Shown here piece after piece: positions 23,883 through 34,721 of a DNA stretch of 64,000 nucleotides. Location: contig JAEUWP010000599.1 of assembly GCA_018524725.1 (NCBI GenBank), positions 62,001 to 126,000 of the forward strand. The letters run 5' to 3'. Position 1 is the stretch's first letter, and each line of letters starts with the position of its first letter. The notes under the pieces were generated by a model, which had not been told where the DNA came from, searched no databases, and saw only the letters and a list, made by a program, of their open reading frames with translations. The stretch is from Podaxis mareebaensis. Its lineage: Eukaryota > Basidiomycota > Agaricomycetes > Agaricales > Agaricaceae. Both the position numbers and the translations under genes were made by a program.

Positions 23883-24101
23883 GGGGTAGGCGCGGAGGGT
23901 TGTTGGTATCCGGTCGAAAGGTGCGGCGTGTGGGAGCTTGCCTTTTTTATCTTGTGTCAAGACCATGCCGAAGCGAACAAGACAAGGTTTATATTGACAT
24001 TTTAAATGCCAGATGTAATGTTGAGCGGCTTTAAGCCATCAATGTAATATGTAATATATAGTTTGTGAGCTGATGTCGTGAATCATAGCCGTGACTCTGG
24101 G

Positions 24102-24312
24102 TTGTTGTTGTTGTTGTATTCTGCATTTCTATACCGCTACAAGCAAACTAACTGCTAAGACGCGGTGGGCGCGTACTAGGTAACTACGCCCCTCGGCAGG
24201 GTGGTATCTAAGTAAATATGTGGGGTTCTGAGGTGGTGTGTGGAGTAGTCCGGTTGAAGTAAGAGATCTACTGGTTATACTGATGTAAATGCGTCGTGCT
24301 GTTACTGCGAAT
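24102..24312 (-). mobile_element. short retroposon-like insertion with 13-bp target-site duplication
   Basis: CCGTGACTCTGGG occurs at 24089-24101 and again at 24313-24325, flanking about 211 bp. The paralogous site at 27704-27716 has a single CCGTGACTCCGGG with matching flanks on both sides, so it is an empty site. The insert begins on the plus strand with five GTT units, meaning its minus strand ends in an (AAC)n tail, as in tailed SINE/LINE insertions. No open frame or clear Pol III box was found inside. Confidence 0.75.
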
Positions 24313-24592
24313 CCGTGACTCTGGGAAACGTACAATCTAAGTAGAGACAAGATCCCTGCCCATGCTATGGAAATTGGCTACTGGGAACCGGCCTACGTAT
24401 TGGCAGGGAATGTTACCAGGAAGGGTGGAAGGTAAAATGAGTTGAATATATGCTTTTGGACCAGTGTAAGGCGCGTTACAGAAGCACATCAACTATTCAC
24501 CTAATCAAGCCAAGAATGAAATTATCGAAATCGCAGGAACATTACGCTTGCAATCATTTGGAAGGGGACTTCTGATGTTTAGAAGGAACATT

Positions 24593-25529
24593 CTCAATTT
24601 CGGGAGGCGGAGTTTCATAGAAAGACGGAAGGAGCCCTGCCTAACCATCCGCCATATCCTTCATCTACTTAAGGACTGTTGTGTTTATGAGACTTAGACA
24701 CGTCCGCGTTCGTGAGCTTGATGTGCATCCGACAGCAGGACGGAGTGTGAACTCGACTGACTTTGCAAAAGCATAACGCATTTTCGAAGTTGTGTAGTAA
24801 CGCCACTGTCTTCAGTCCAGATCCAAGCAAATAGAATATCCCTCTCAGTGCATCGCGCAGTATTCTGTAAGCATTTGGGCCTCCGTCCCCTAGTATATGG
24901 AAGCGACCCGTGATTCGGGCGAGCCAATAGAGTGACTGTCCACTGCCCGGTTTGCAATGTGAAGTGGGTGATGATATCTGCCCGTTGTGCGGACACAGAT
25001 GCCAGAAGCCCAGTCTGAAGACACGATTCAGGACCTGCACCGTGGATTCATGATGGATTCAGCAATGGTTTAACTACTGTCTTGGTTCTAACGAGGGTTA
25101 AATATCTTATACGCTAAATAGGAGGCGAAATGAAGTGAATTTGATTATTCTGAAGACCAATTCGAGAAATCCAATTAGAGGTGTTCTCAAGACATCCAGA
25201 AAACGCAAAGACAAACCTGAAGAGCAACACGAAATGTTGACTTCGGGTTATAGGAAACTTCGTATATATTGCCGAATGTTCATTGTCCACGTGTGCCAAA
25301 ATTATCCGCCAGTCGTCCCTCTTACCACACCCAAAACAGGAAATAAGTAGGTCGCATCAATGAATGCCGCCAGACAACGCCTTTTCACAGGTTCCGGGAG
25401 TCTAGATAACGGGAATCAGAAACGGAAAATATCAACATCAAGTTGGTTAGCAGGCACACATTAAAGAGAGTTGGTACATATAGCAGGTTCATTTTTCTGA
25501 ATCAGTAAGTTCTCTTTACTTCACAGTAT
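24593..25529. repeat. segment R, copy 1 (downstream part of the tandem duplication unit)
   Basis: Collinear and highly similar to 30089-31217, starting at CTCAATTT and ending near TTTACTTC(A/G)CAGTATC. It shares long stretches such as GACAGCAGGACGGAGTGTGA and AATAGAATATCCCTCTCAG. It lacks about 230 bp present in the second copy. Both copies hold a related minus-strand open frame (ALRGIFYLLGSGLKTVALLH), but differences are mostly amino-acid changing and no family is recognised. It abuts the copy-2 lys2 fragment exactly at its end, so it belongs to the duplicated unit and need not be a mobile element. Confidence 0.85.
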
Positions 25530-26012
25530 CATGGTCTCACTCTGTACCTCTTTGGCTGCCGTCTCTCCCTTATCGGACGCTGCTTTGGGCGTCCTCCACA
25601 TCCAAGTGCGGCCCCTTTCCACCTTCAACTCCATGCTTTCCGTGCTTGTCAAGCACAGTTTCTCTACCAAGTCTTGTGAGTACCTTGTCTGGTGTTGCAA
25701 GCTTGAGCAGCACGTCAGGAAGCTTAGGACAACACTTTGTTCCCGCTCCTACACTTCATGCCAGAGGCTTACCAATGAGTACCAAGGCATCGGAATCGAA
25801 TGATTCAAATACCACCAAGAAGCTGTTGGGGCAGCATACAGGTATGATGGTTGATGGTCAAGACGGTAGATGATGATCTTATGGGGCTGTATCTTGCTCG
25901 GTCAGTTGGCGCCGAGTTCCTTCCTCCACCCTCGTTGCCAACATCGGAGAGGCAGCTGCCCAAGTTGGTGAATGCTGGTGTAATCAAAGCCGCTGGGCGT
26001 AGTGGTGTGTAA
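25530..26012 (+). pseudogene. lys2 3'-end fragment (duplicate, frameshifted)
   Basis: Matches the last exon of lys2 from [11 protein letters not shown] to the stop (GRSGV-stop). It has no adenylation, carrier or NADPH-binding part. A one-base deletion after KLEQHV shifts the frame, and small indels follow near the GMM/GTM region. It cannot make a reductase. It begins exactly at the junction with segment R copy 1. Confidence 0.93.
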
Positions 26013-26161
26013 AACAAAAGGGTTTCGCTTTTTGGATCTTCAAAAGAAGGCAACGATAGCTGTGTCATAATCATATCTAACAGGACCTAGGCAGAAAACA
26101 CTTTCTTCGTTTTACCACTTGTACAGAATGAAGTTATGGGATATAATGGGATGTTTACTCC

Positions 26162-27590
26162 TCAAACCATTGTGGTCCTCAACCTCATGGTTAGACTCTG
26201 TGGCACGACACTCTCCCTGTGCTCCCCAAAATGTGATTCAAGATAGCAGCCAACTGGAGACCACCCTTTGCCAGCTGTTGCTCCAAGAGCATGCGCGCCT
26301 TGATCAGGCCCATGTAATTTGCGTTGTTGATTTCCGTTGAAGTTGGATCAACGTGCTGGTTGAAGATAGGTGCCAGGGGCATCAATACAAACCGCTTTTG
26401 GTTTCGCAGATTCCCTTTACATCGCACCTCGTAGAGCATGGAAGATAATTAGTTATTGGAGGACATTCCATTTTTCTCCTATTACCGGACACCCGATATT
26501 CCGTAGGGTATAAAATTCCCTTCCATTTTTCCCCTCACCTCAATCGTCTACCGACTATATGGAGAGATTGAGGTGAGTACATATCTTTGTGCTACCACTA
26601 TAAGTAACTTACGGTGATGTTGTAGATACGCTATGCTCAATAGGTAAATACATTAGTCATCTACCGATTATCTGGAGAGACTGAGATATGCTACACTTGA
26701 TAATTTTATACAGAACTCCCTCGTGTTTCGGGTAGTGCATTGGTGGGAAGCGGGGTAGGTGGAAGGTTCTTGTTTGAGCACTTTCAGCCAGACGAGCTCA
26801 CATAGGAGTTCATGGGTAGGGATGGCCCAGTGGTGAGGGAAAATGAATTCAGTGTCCGGGGGAACAGACTCACCCCCAGTTCTTTGAATGATCCATCCAG
26901 GGAAAAAGAGGTCGTGGAGCATTTTCTGGATGTTTTGGGTTGAGGTAGAAGGGTGGACCGGAGTGGCTGTGAAAGTGGGCAGGAAATCCAATCCAGCGCT
27001 TCGTGAGCCCATCCGCCCCTTGGTGCCTTCCCAAATGATGTGGCGAACATAGGGCCATAATCGGACCCATGGAGGCTTTCTTCAACTGGGGGGAAGGGAA
27101 GAGGGTGAGAGTAGTTTGCTGGAACTCTGGCAATAGCTTGCTCTGGAAGATCACCATCCCAAGCAGAATGTAAGTTAGTCTTGCGCTGCTTGAAACAGAC
27201 TGCAGCTTCATTCCCACCCCGCACCCCAGCCCAACTGCTGGTGCCAGGGAAGATACAGACATTGCGTGGTTGGCCATCAATGGCATTGACGTAGCGGAGA
27301 GGCGCAGACCAAGGCATTTGTGTAGCGATTGAAGCGAGGTGACATGAGGCGGAGTTGGAATGACGAAAAAGGATTTGACAAAGGTTTGCAATGGCAGCAG
27401 GCTCCATATAGATTTGGGCTATCATCGCAACAATTTCACTTCCTCCAGATGCCCTGCTGTGAGCGCTTGCGATCAGGCTCGCGAGGCAAAAAGATGTGTT
27501 TTGAAGTGCATGGGGTAGGTGCAGAGGGTATGTTGGGGTCCAGCCAAAAGGTGCAGCGTGTAGAAGCTTGCCTTGTTTATCTTGCGTCAA
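26162..27590 (-). pseudogene. S1/P1 nuclease pseudogene
   Basis: Duplicate of the nuclease at 22698-23966. Family pieces are still readable (NLCQILF, ERVPANYSHPLP-like stretches, TNLHSAWDGDLPEQAIARVP, LLEQQLAKGGLQLAAILN), but it is disrupted several ways. The mature N-terminal Trp and the GHE His are replaced (AHSRASGGSE), and the NWAD Asp region is lost. A deletion of about 165 bp removes the central His/Asp zinc ligands (the GDMHMPLH block). There are frameshifts, and an insertion of about 366 bp splits the C-terminal part. An active enzyme is not possible. Confidence 0.93.
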
Positions 27591-27771
27591 GACTATTCTG
27601 AAATTAACAAGACAAGACTTTTAAACATCGGATATCATGTTGAGCAGCTTTGGGCTGTCTAATATGTAGTGTAGAGCTTATGAACTGATGTCGTGAACTG
27701 GAACCGTGACTCCGGGAAATGTACAACCTAAGTAGGGGCAAGATACCCATGCTATGGGGAGTATAGCCCAT

Positions 27772-27829
27772 ACTCTGTCATATTCCGTAGTCCGAACACG
27801 GGACAAAGTGCTATGGGTTATGACAGAGT
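27772..27829. repeat. inverted repeat / hairpin (ACTCTGTCATA...TATGACAGAGT)
   Basis: Perfect 11-bp inverted arms at 27772-27782 and 27819-27829, with further partial pairing inward (TTCCGTAG against CTATGGG). It sits right after the end of the duplicated block. It could be a remnant of a small transposon or a transcriptional hairpin. Confidence 0.5.
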
Positions 27830-28752
27830 CAACTGTAGAGGCAGAACCTGGGACCTCAGCATGTGCGCAATGATGTGAGACATTTCTAAGGGGCTCTCAA
27901 AGGTGCAATGAAGTGCGGGTGAGTGAGCTCCATGAGGAGCAAACGGCGAGAGAGACCCGAGAAGGGGAGAAGAAAGAAGGAGAGAGATATTATTCATTGA
28001 TTCTATAATAGTTACAAAGCACCGCTTTAACACCTACTATGGCTACTGGAGCTATTTATCATATTGGCACAGGTGCTGTTACTTACACTGTCCATTTGTG
28101 ACTCCAACCACCATGTACGCCGATGTGCTCAGATGAAGTCTTAGTCCGGATTGTTCATTTGAGGCCTTCCATTGATGAGCCAGCGGCTACACATTCAGTG
28201 CCCGAGCTGCCATTGCGACAGAGTTCTGGCCATGCTTGGACAATTGCGATACCCCCCAGAACATCAAGACCGCTCGGCTGGCTTCCATGAACAACTTGAG
28301 CTGGAAATGTGTCAGGGGTGTCCATAACTTTGAAACCTTTGGTTTTGCGCCTGTAGTCGAAATGAGAGAGGTATGTCTGTGGTGACTGATGCATCTCGAT
28401 GAGAAATTTACATCACTTTGAAATTCTCCAGAACGAGGTATACATGTAGAATAATTAAATAATATTAACCACTTCGTCTACCAGAAACTGTAAATTTGGA
28501 TCATGTACCCGCCGTAACCGTCCTTGCTATAATCGGAGGCTCTGGGTGTCTCAGTCAGATAAACATCTTAAACGCCTGCATGTTGTGCCTGTCGTCGCCT
28601 CATGGCAGACATGTATGCCATACATCCAGAAGAGCTCTCCCGCCTAATGTGCGCCCTTTAACCTTGTTCGACAGGATGTTTGTAAGGCAGGGTGTCTTGT
28701 GACGGCCTATAAAACACCTCATCCTATCGTTTGAGGAGAGACAGGTACGACT
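27830..28752. other. spacer between duplicated block and GPI-protein gene
   Basis: No supportable gene. The stretch 27840-28030 looks LTR-end-like on the minus strand (TTATAGAATCAATGAATAAT followed by CTCTCTCC), but no partner repeat is present in the window. The last ~250 bp should contain the promoter of the gene at 28753. Confidence 0.35.
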
Positions 28753-29626
28753 ATGCGTACATCTTTCCTCCTCACTGCAACATTCTGCACACTGCACACG
28801 ATCCTTCCGGTTGCCTTGGCCCAAAACGGCCATAGGCTGGGGTTCAAAGCATTGATTAGGGCCGATGCGATTCAAAGGCGCAAGACTGGCTTGCTCCAAG
28901 TCAGACAAGGATGTGGGCTTGGTGTTCAATGTGATGGTACGGACACTGTGAATTTCTCACCGTCTTTCAAGGGTTTGAGCCACCGCCATTTGCATACAGG
29001 AGCATGCTGCGACGTGGGTACCACCTGTGTATTTATCGACGGCAAGTCAGGATGCTGTCCCGTTGGAAGGACTTGCACAAGCATCGGTGACGAATGCGGC
29101 GACCCTGCTTTCGAGTCCTGCCCAAACGATGACTACTGCTGTCGTGAGTAAACATGTTCCAAACCGTCGTTCAATTTTCATCGGTTCTACCTTATATAGC
29201 CGCAGGAGCCACTTGCTACAGGGATAGCACCAATGCACGACAGTGCGGACCAGGAGGCGGAGGCGGTGGTGGTGGTGCAGCAACAACAAGTTTGACTCGT
29301 CGGCCAATTACTACAACAGATATCGACACAGACACCTTTGAATTCCCTACGGGTGAGTATGGAGCTCATAAATATGGAGCTCCTTGGCTGACAAGGTACT
29401 AGCCACTTCTACGCCACTGGTAACGACTTCGCGTCGTTCCCAATTGACCGTGACTTCGGTAGAGAACGGCGGTCCATCACTTGGACCAGATCTCGTAACA
29501 ACCACATCATCTGCCGGGTTACCCTTCCCAATTCCCGCACCGAATAGTGTCCCTGGACCAGTGGAAACGACGTGGTTCCGGAGCTTTGCTGCTGTTCTCC
29601 TTTCCGGATTTGCTCTTGTCTTGTGA
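28753..29626 (+). CDS. small cysteine-rich GPI-anchored surface protein
   Basis: Three exons with introns at about 29144-29201 and 29355-29406. The N-terminus (MRTSFLLTATFCTLHTILPV...ALA) is a signal peptide. The middle is rich in paired Cys: GACCDVGTTCVFIDG, GCCPVGRTC, GDECGDPAFESC, DDYCCPAGATC. It resembles granulin-like or chitin-binding-like CCP repeats of fungal wall proteins. A Gly-run hinge follows, then Ser/Thr-rich stalk sequence (about 29280-29530). The C-terminus is hydrophobic (SFAAVLLSGFALVL-stop) and typical of a GPI-anchor signal. Function is unknown; a cell-wall or surface role is inferred. It lies within the second tandem-duplication unit and has no counterpart in the first. 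Confidence 0.85.
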
Positions 29627-30088
29627 TAACTGGTGGTTAACTTTTGTTGCTCTCATTATACTCTACAAGGACTGTTGAACTCTCTATAGTCACCCACTGA
29701 TCCGTAACGCACCTGATGAGGAAAAGAAGCAGGTGCAAATTCTTGTGCGGCGTAACGAATCACAGGTATAACAGTGTCTGGACAATGACAATCCACTGTC
29801 CAATGTTCGACGCTCACCAGCACGACCCCTGCCTTGCGCCAAACCTCTCCACTACAACATCGTCACTCACAAAATTTCCCTCCCACCCACACCCAACAGA
29901 ACGCCGATATGGTGAGGCAAGGATGGACGTGCGGCGGGTGACCCGTCTGCGTTCCCTGTTTCGCCTCACACCCCTGGTTTTTGGGGCTCCCTGGCCTCCA
30001 ATTAACCATTCCCACTCACACGTGCTGTCGTTTACCAGATATATATTATCATTATTATTTGCCTTGCCCGTCACGCCTAAGCACTAGA
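29627..30088. other. spacer between GPI-protein gene and segment R copy 2
   Basis: No gene seen. It probably holds the 3' UTR of the GPI-protein gene. No similarity to the corresponding spacer of the first unit (24372-24592) is visible. Confidence 0.45.
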
Positions 30089-31217
30089 TCTCAATTTTGG
30101 GAAGCAGAGTTTCATAGAAAGACGATGGGAACCACATCTAATCATCCGCCACAGCCCCCATCTACTTCTGCGTTTATGAGACTCAGACACATCCGCATTC
30201 ATGAGCTTGATGTGCATCTGACAGCAGGACGGAGTGTGAACTCGACTGACTTTGCAGAAACATAAGGTATTTTTGAAGCTGTGTAGTAACGCCACTGTCT
30301 TCAGTCCGGATCCAAGCAAATAGAATATCCCTCTCAGCGCATCGCGCAGGATCGTTCCGTAAGCATTAGGACCTCTGTCCCATAGTATATGGAAGCGACC
30401 CGTGATTTGAGCGAGCCAACAGAGAGACTGTCCACCGCCCGATTTGCAATGTGAAGTGGATGATGATATCTGCTGTTTATACGGACACAAGCTTCAGAAG
30501 CTCAGTCTGAGTACACGATTCAGGATTTGCACAATGACTCAACTACTGTTTTGGCTCTAACGAGAAATAACTATCTTGGATGCTCGATAGCAGGCAGAAC
30601 GAAGTGTATTTGACTACTCTTGGAGACCGACCCGGGAAATTAAACACTAGACGTGTCCTCAAGAAATCCATAAAACACAAAGACAAATCTGAAGATCAAC
30701 ACGAAAAGTTGACTTCGGGTTACAGGAAACTTTCTTTATATAATGCCGAACGTTCGGTGCCCATGCGTGCTGGAACCATCCACCAATCCTCTTACAACGC
30801 CAAAAACAGGAAATAAGTAGCTCGCATCAACGAATGCTGACAACGCCTTTCAACAGGTTCCAGAAGTCTAGATAACGGGAACTGATACCAACATCAAGTT
30901 GATTGACATTTTGAGACAAACTCGAAGGCGTTTACTTTGGCCCGCGTGCATAAATATATCAAGACCCACGAGGAGGTATGAAGGAGCTGCGATAGTTCCT
31001 TGTCGTTTTACAAGGCAGGCAGGGTTGGTACGAATGGATTCTAGAGGAGAACGGCTAGGTTTGCGGCACAGAGAATTGGGAAGATAGGCGACCTCAGGCC
31101 TAGCAGACTTCCGGTCGCAGACAAAATATCCGACGCACATTGAAGAGGGTTTGTAGGTATAGCAGGTTCATTCTTCTGAACAGGTAGGCTCTCTTTACTT
31201 CGCAGTATCTTGGCTCA
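30089..31217. repeat. segment R, copy 2
   Basis: Second copy of the segment at 24593-25529, in the same orientation and order. It contains an additional stretch at about 30905-31135 that copy 1 lacks. Similarity ends near CAGTATCTTGGCTCAC, after which unique sequence continues. This is probably the original right-hand border of the duplicated unit. Confidence 0.85.
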
Positions 31218-31326
31218 CAGAATGCTGCGCAGTTGAGTAGCTGGTCTCCAGAGTTCGTGTCACCCATGTACATTAGGATGGCCGACGCGAAGGCAGTTGA
31301 AAGTTGGAAACTAATTTCACGGTTTC

Positions 31327-31467
31327 TTGAAGGTCGACTGAGGACAACTAGCCTGCTGGCAAGCCCAAGACTTTGTATTTCCGCTTGATGCCGTTGAAGG
31401 TCGACTGAGGGCAACTAGCCTGCTGGCAAGCCCAAGGCTTTGTATTTCCGCTTGATGCCGTTGAAGG
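31327..31467. repeat. 67-bp direct tandem repeat, about 2.1 copies
   Basis: Units starting TTGAAGGTCGACTGAGG lie at 31327-31393 and 31394-31460, followed by seven bases of a third copy. The two full units differ at only a few positions, so the duplication is recent. No coding role seen. Confidence 0.92.
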
Positions 31468-34400
31468 CCTGTCGGAGGCACGATGCGACGTAATAACAAG
31501 ACCCTGAAAGGCTCAGTGAAGCTTCCTCCCTCCAAATAACTCGTCGAGGAACGTTTAGTCGAAAAGGTCCCGGATGTGGAGTTCCGTCCGGTTGTGGACA
31601 GACACGAGTTGATGATTTCGTCGCTACCAAAGGAATGTTCGAGAGCTCCATAATCACCTTTCCTTTCTTCCGCGAGTTAAAAATCAATAAGTTTGCAAGC
31701 AGGCTTGAGAACCGCTGAAAGGACCTCGGACTGCTCAGTAGTCCAGGGGACAATGAGTCCAAGCGGCTTCTTCGCAGTTCCACCATACTGGACGGACTTT
31801 TTCTCAGTAGGCGCGTGAATTGGGTAGCCCATCTCAGCGCAAGGGGCGGGCGTGTCCGACAAGATGTTCGAACGAGTTTGGTCGTATTTCGTCCTGGTCT
31901 AAGTAGATTCGTGAATATAAAGTTAGAACGTATGCGAAGGATGTTGGCAGTGCCAGCATAAAAGCAGGTGAGATTTTGTTCAATGTTCTGTCAAGGTTTG
32001 ATTGTAGGGGGAGTTTCCCGGATTCGACTATAAGCTGGGGCACACTGATTAATGGTAAATGGCTCATGAAACCTCCGGACCGTTTCTGCTTTCCTACGAG
32101 GTGATAATCAAAGGAGAATTTTGGAAAGATATGCTAAGCAAAATTGATAGATGGCTGGCGCTGGTTTTGTCTTATCAACAACCCTCGATTGATGGTCAGC
32201 TTTCCCAATACAACCTAGTGCTTGTACAGTTTGTTCGTGGGAATGGTCACTTTCCAGTACTCACTTTGTCGCAACCAGTCAGCTGATGTGGCACGAAGTT
32301 GCGCAATCGACCCTCCTAGCTTCTGTTCGCTCAACTATTCCTAGGATGGAGCATTGTCGCACGTGCCGAAGTTTGAAAATTTGACCCCTTTGCGATCTCC
32401 CCGTTCCCATCAGCATTCTAACACATGACATAAATACTGAATTTTCTCCAACCGAGTCCGGTGCAATTGACCTTCCGACCCTTCTAATCGTCTGGCGAGA
32501 GGCCGGCACAGGCCCCTTACGCATTCTTTTTCGATAAAGTTTCCAGAAATAACCGTTTTGGTCTGGCGTTTCTACATTCGTTAGACAGGATTCTTTTTCC
32601 GAAGGACTGAAATTCTAGTTGAGCCCCACCGACAGCCTTTCCGCGGCCCCAAGTGTGGTTTTACGCTGCATCCGACTTTCTGGATATAGTACAATCAATT
32701 CTTGGATCCCGAGGTGCTTCAGATATCGAGTGTAGGGCCGTGGAATGCGAAGACTTCGGATGACTAGGTGCAACCACCGGGAGGAGCTTACACGCGCAGC
32801 CATATCGGCGAACGAAGCTAGATATATATCTAATCGTTTCAAGTATTGTGAGTGCGGAATGATGTGCTAACATATCGTAACGCTGACGCTTGATACCGGC
32901 GTCTATGGCATCCTCGGTGACTAAATCTATATCCTGGCGTTTGTGTTAGCTCATCGGGTATACATTGTTGGGGTCACCCCAGTGCGCGAGTCACGGAAAG
33001 ACTTGTGTTGTGATAGATGTATGAGTCGACTCTTTGCCACTCAGCCACCCTTCGGGTATCTGTGTAAGTATAACCGGAGGTTATTTTGAACGTTCGTTTT
33101 CAGTGGGTGTACTCCTGCGCTATGTCTTTGAAAGATGTCGTGGAATGACACCTGACATGATGCGGTATTGATCCTATGTTCCTTTTCCATGGGGTTATTC
33201 CTAGGCTGAGCGTGATGCGGTGTACTTCAGTGCTTCAGTACTTCGACAATCTCGGATTCTCCGGTGTTCGCAGTGTTGGTTTGTTTTTGGTATGTGTATT
33301 TTTGAACTTGGTATGTCGGGCCGGGTAGGGCTGCCGTTGGATGCGGAAAGATTTGGGTCTAACTATGCATCGCCCTGTGGGATTGTAAGAGCAAGCACCG
33401 AGAATGGTCGGAGGGTTTGAGGAAACGTGGTTCGGGAGTTGATAATGCGAACGTTCCGCTCCGTTTGTGATATGCGGGGGTATGATGACATTTTGGTGTC
33501 AGAGATGGGATGTGACTGTGCAGGACCCCCAAGGACTCGGGAATGATTATGATTCGATTGTGATTCCGAGAGATAATCAATTGGTTGGTTGCGTGTGGAT
33601 GTACGTATGGGGTACATGCGCGTGAGGTTAATGGGTCCGATGTGGTGTACATGCCTACTTGTATGTACCTTTGCAGGGCTGTCGGGATACAATAAAACGT
33701 TTTGAGGGACCAAGTCAAAGATGGATAGCAGGATGGAGCTATTGAATCGTCCCGGTCAATGAACGGGCCCAGTCGAGCATAGCGGATGCGGAATTGGGAA
33801 ACCACAATTGGGCCCCATTTGTTCGTGTCTGCATATCTATCGCTGCTGCACCTTTTTGTTTATCGGGTTTATTGTTGGGCGGCTCGTTGAGGTATGGTCT
33901 CGTCGTCGGGGTACGGAATGACATCATTTGCGCCCATGTTGGGTCGCCATCGATATTGCAACAAAATGCGCTATTTCAAGGTTGAAGGAAGATAGCTTGG
34001 TTTGGCGTATCAGCAGATATGTGATTATGACAATAATGATGAACAGAAACGGACGCGGGGATGATGATCAACGAATGTGGTAGCCATGTTTTCGATCTTC
34101 TACTCTTACAGGAATGTGGATTCGCAAGTATTGAGAGAGACCAAGAACACCAATTGCTGTTCTGGTCCAGTGCGGATCGCTGGTGAGTGGACAGACAGTT
34201 GTCTGTGTACGTACATCTAGGCAATGTGGCTTTTATGTGCATTACAGGTTAAGCCTAAAGGAAAAATGGATGTGTGTGTCTGGGAGTGAGAAATAGTCCG
34301 GTGATCATCGACAAGCGCTGACATGTGTGTAAGCGGGTTAAGGAGGTTCTGGTGCAGTGGTAGGTATCAATTACTGCACCCACAGTGACAGCCGTAGCCT

Positions 34401-34721
34401 TGTAAAAGTGTGGGTACGAGCAATACTGTCCGATACGGGTCTAGGTCGAGGTTCAAGGGATTTTGGGGTTGGAACCACTGTTGGGAATATTGGAAATAGC
34501 GAAGGGGGCGGTGCCGCAGTTGGGAGGACGGGGCAAGTTGAATAAGGGACGGAGTATGGCCTGGGAAGGAAAAACGAGCCGAGATGAGATAAGGGGTTGC
34601 AGGAGAGTGGCCGGGGTCCGTGCTTCCTGATTGGGATGGTGGTATGAAATAAAAATGTTTGGGTGAATGGTACGACAGGTTGCTCTCTCACTCTCGCTGG
34701 GTCTTGGACAGGACAGCAGTC
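31468..34721. other. long gene-free region upstream of HMG-CoA reductase
   Basis: More than 3 kb with only short open frames and no recognised motif, tRNA or repeat pair. The final few hundred bases must contain the HMG-CoA reductase promoter and 5' UTR. I cannot point to a convincing sterol-response element. Confidence 0.45.

Larger units (their letters stand above)
22053..24371. repeat. tandem duplication, copy 1 (lys2 3' end + S1/P1 nuclease + flank)
   Basis: This block is collinear with 25530-27762. Similarity begins inside the last exon of lys2, covers the intergenic space and the whole nuclease gene, and ends just past the CATGCTATGG near 24371. This copy holds the intact genes. It carries one extra ~211-bp insertion (24102-24312) that copy 2 lacks. 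Edges are accurate to about 10 bp. Confidence 0.9.
25530..27762. repeat. tandem duplication, copy 2 (broken lys2 end + nuclease pseudogene + flank)
   Basis: Collinear with 22053-24371. Compared with copy 1 it has an insertion of about 366 bp in the nuclease (about 26338-26703). It also has a deletion of about 165 bp around 27212 and several small indels, and it lacks the 24102-24312 retroposon. Confidence 0.9.

Noticed and set aside
24669..25040. Minus-strand open frame in segment R (also at 30077-30490) as a possible conserved gene
   Set aside because: The two copies differ mainly by amino-acid-changing substitutions and have different starts; there is no motif, so a real protein is not supported.
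27840..28030. LTR-end-like sequence of a Copia-type retrotransposon on the minus strand
   Set aside because: No second LTR, primer-binding site or polymerase fragment was found in the window; resemblance is only to general LTR composition.
33359..33805. 148-residue minus-strand open frame upstream of HMG-CoA reductase
   Set aside because: Composition is not protein-like, there is no motif, and another overlapping frame of similar length exists.
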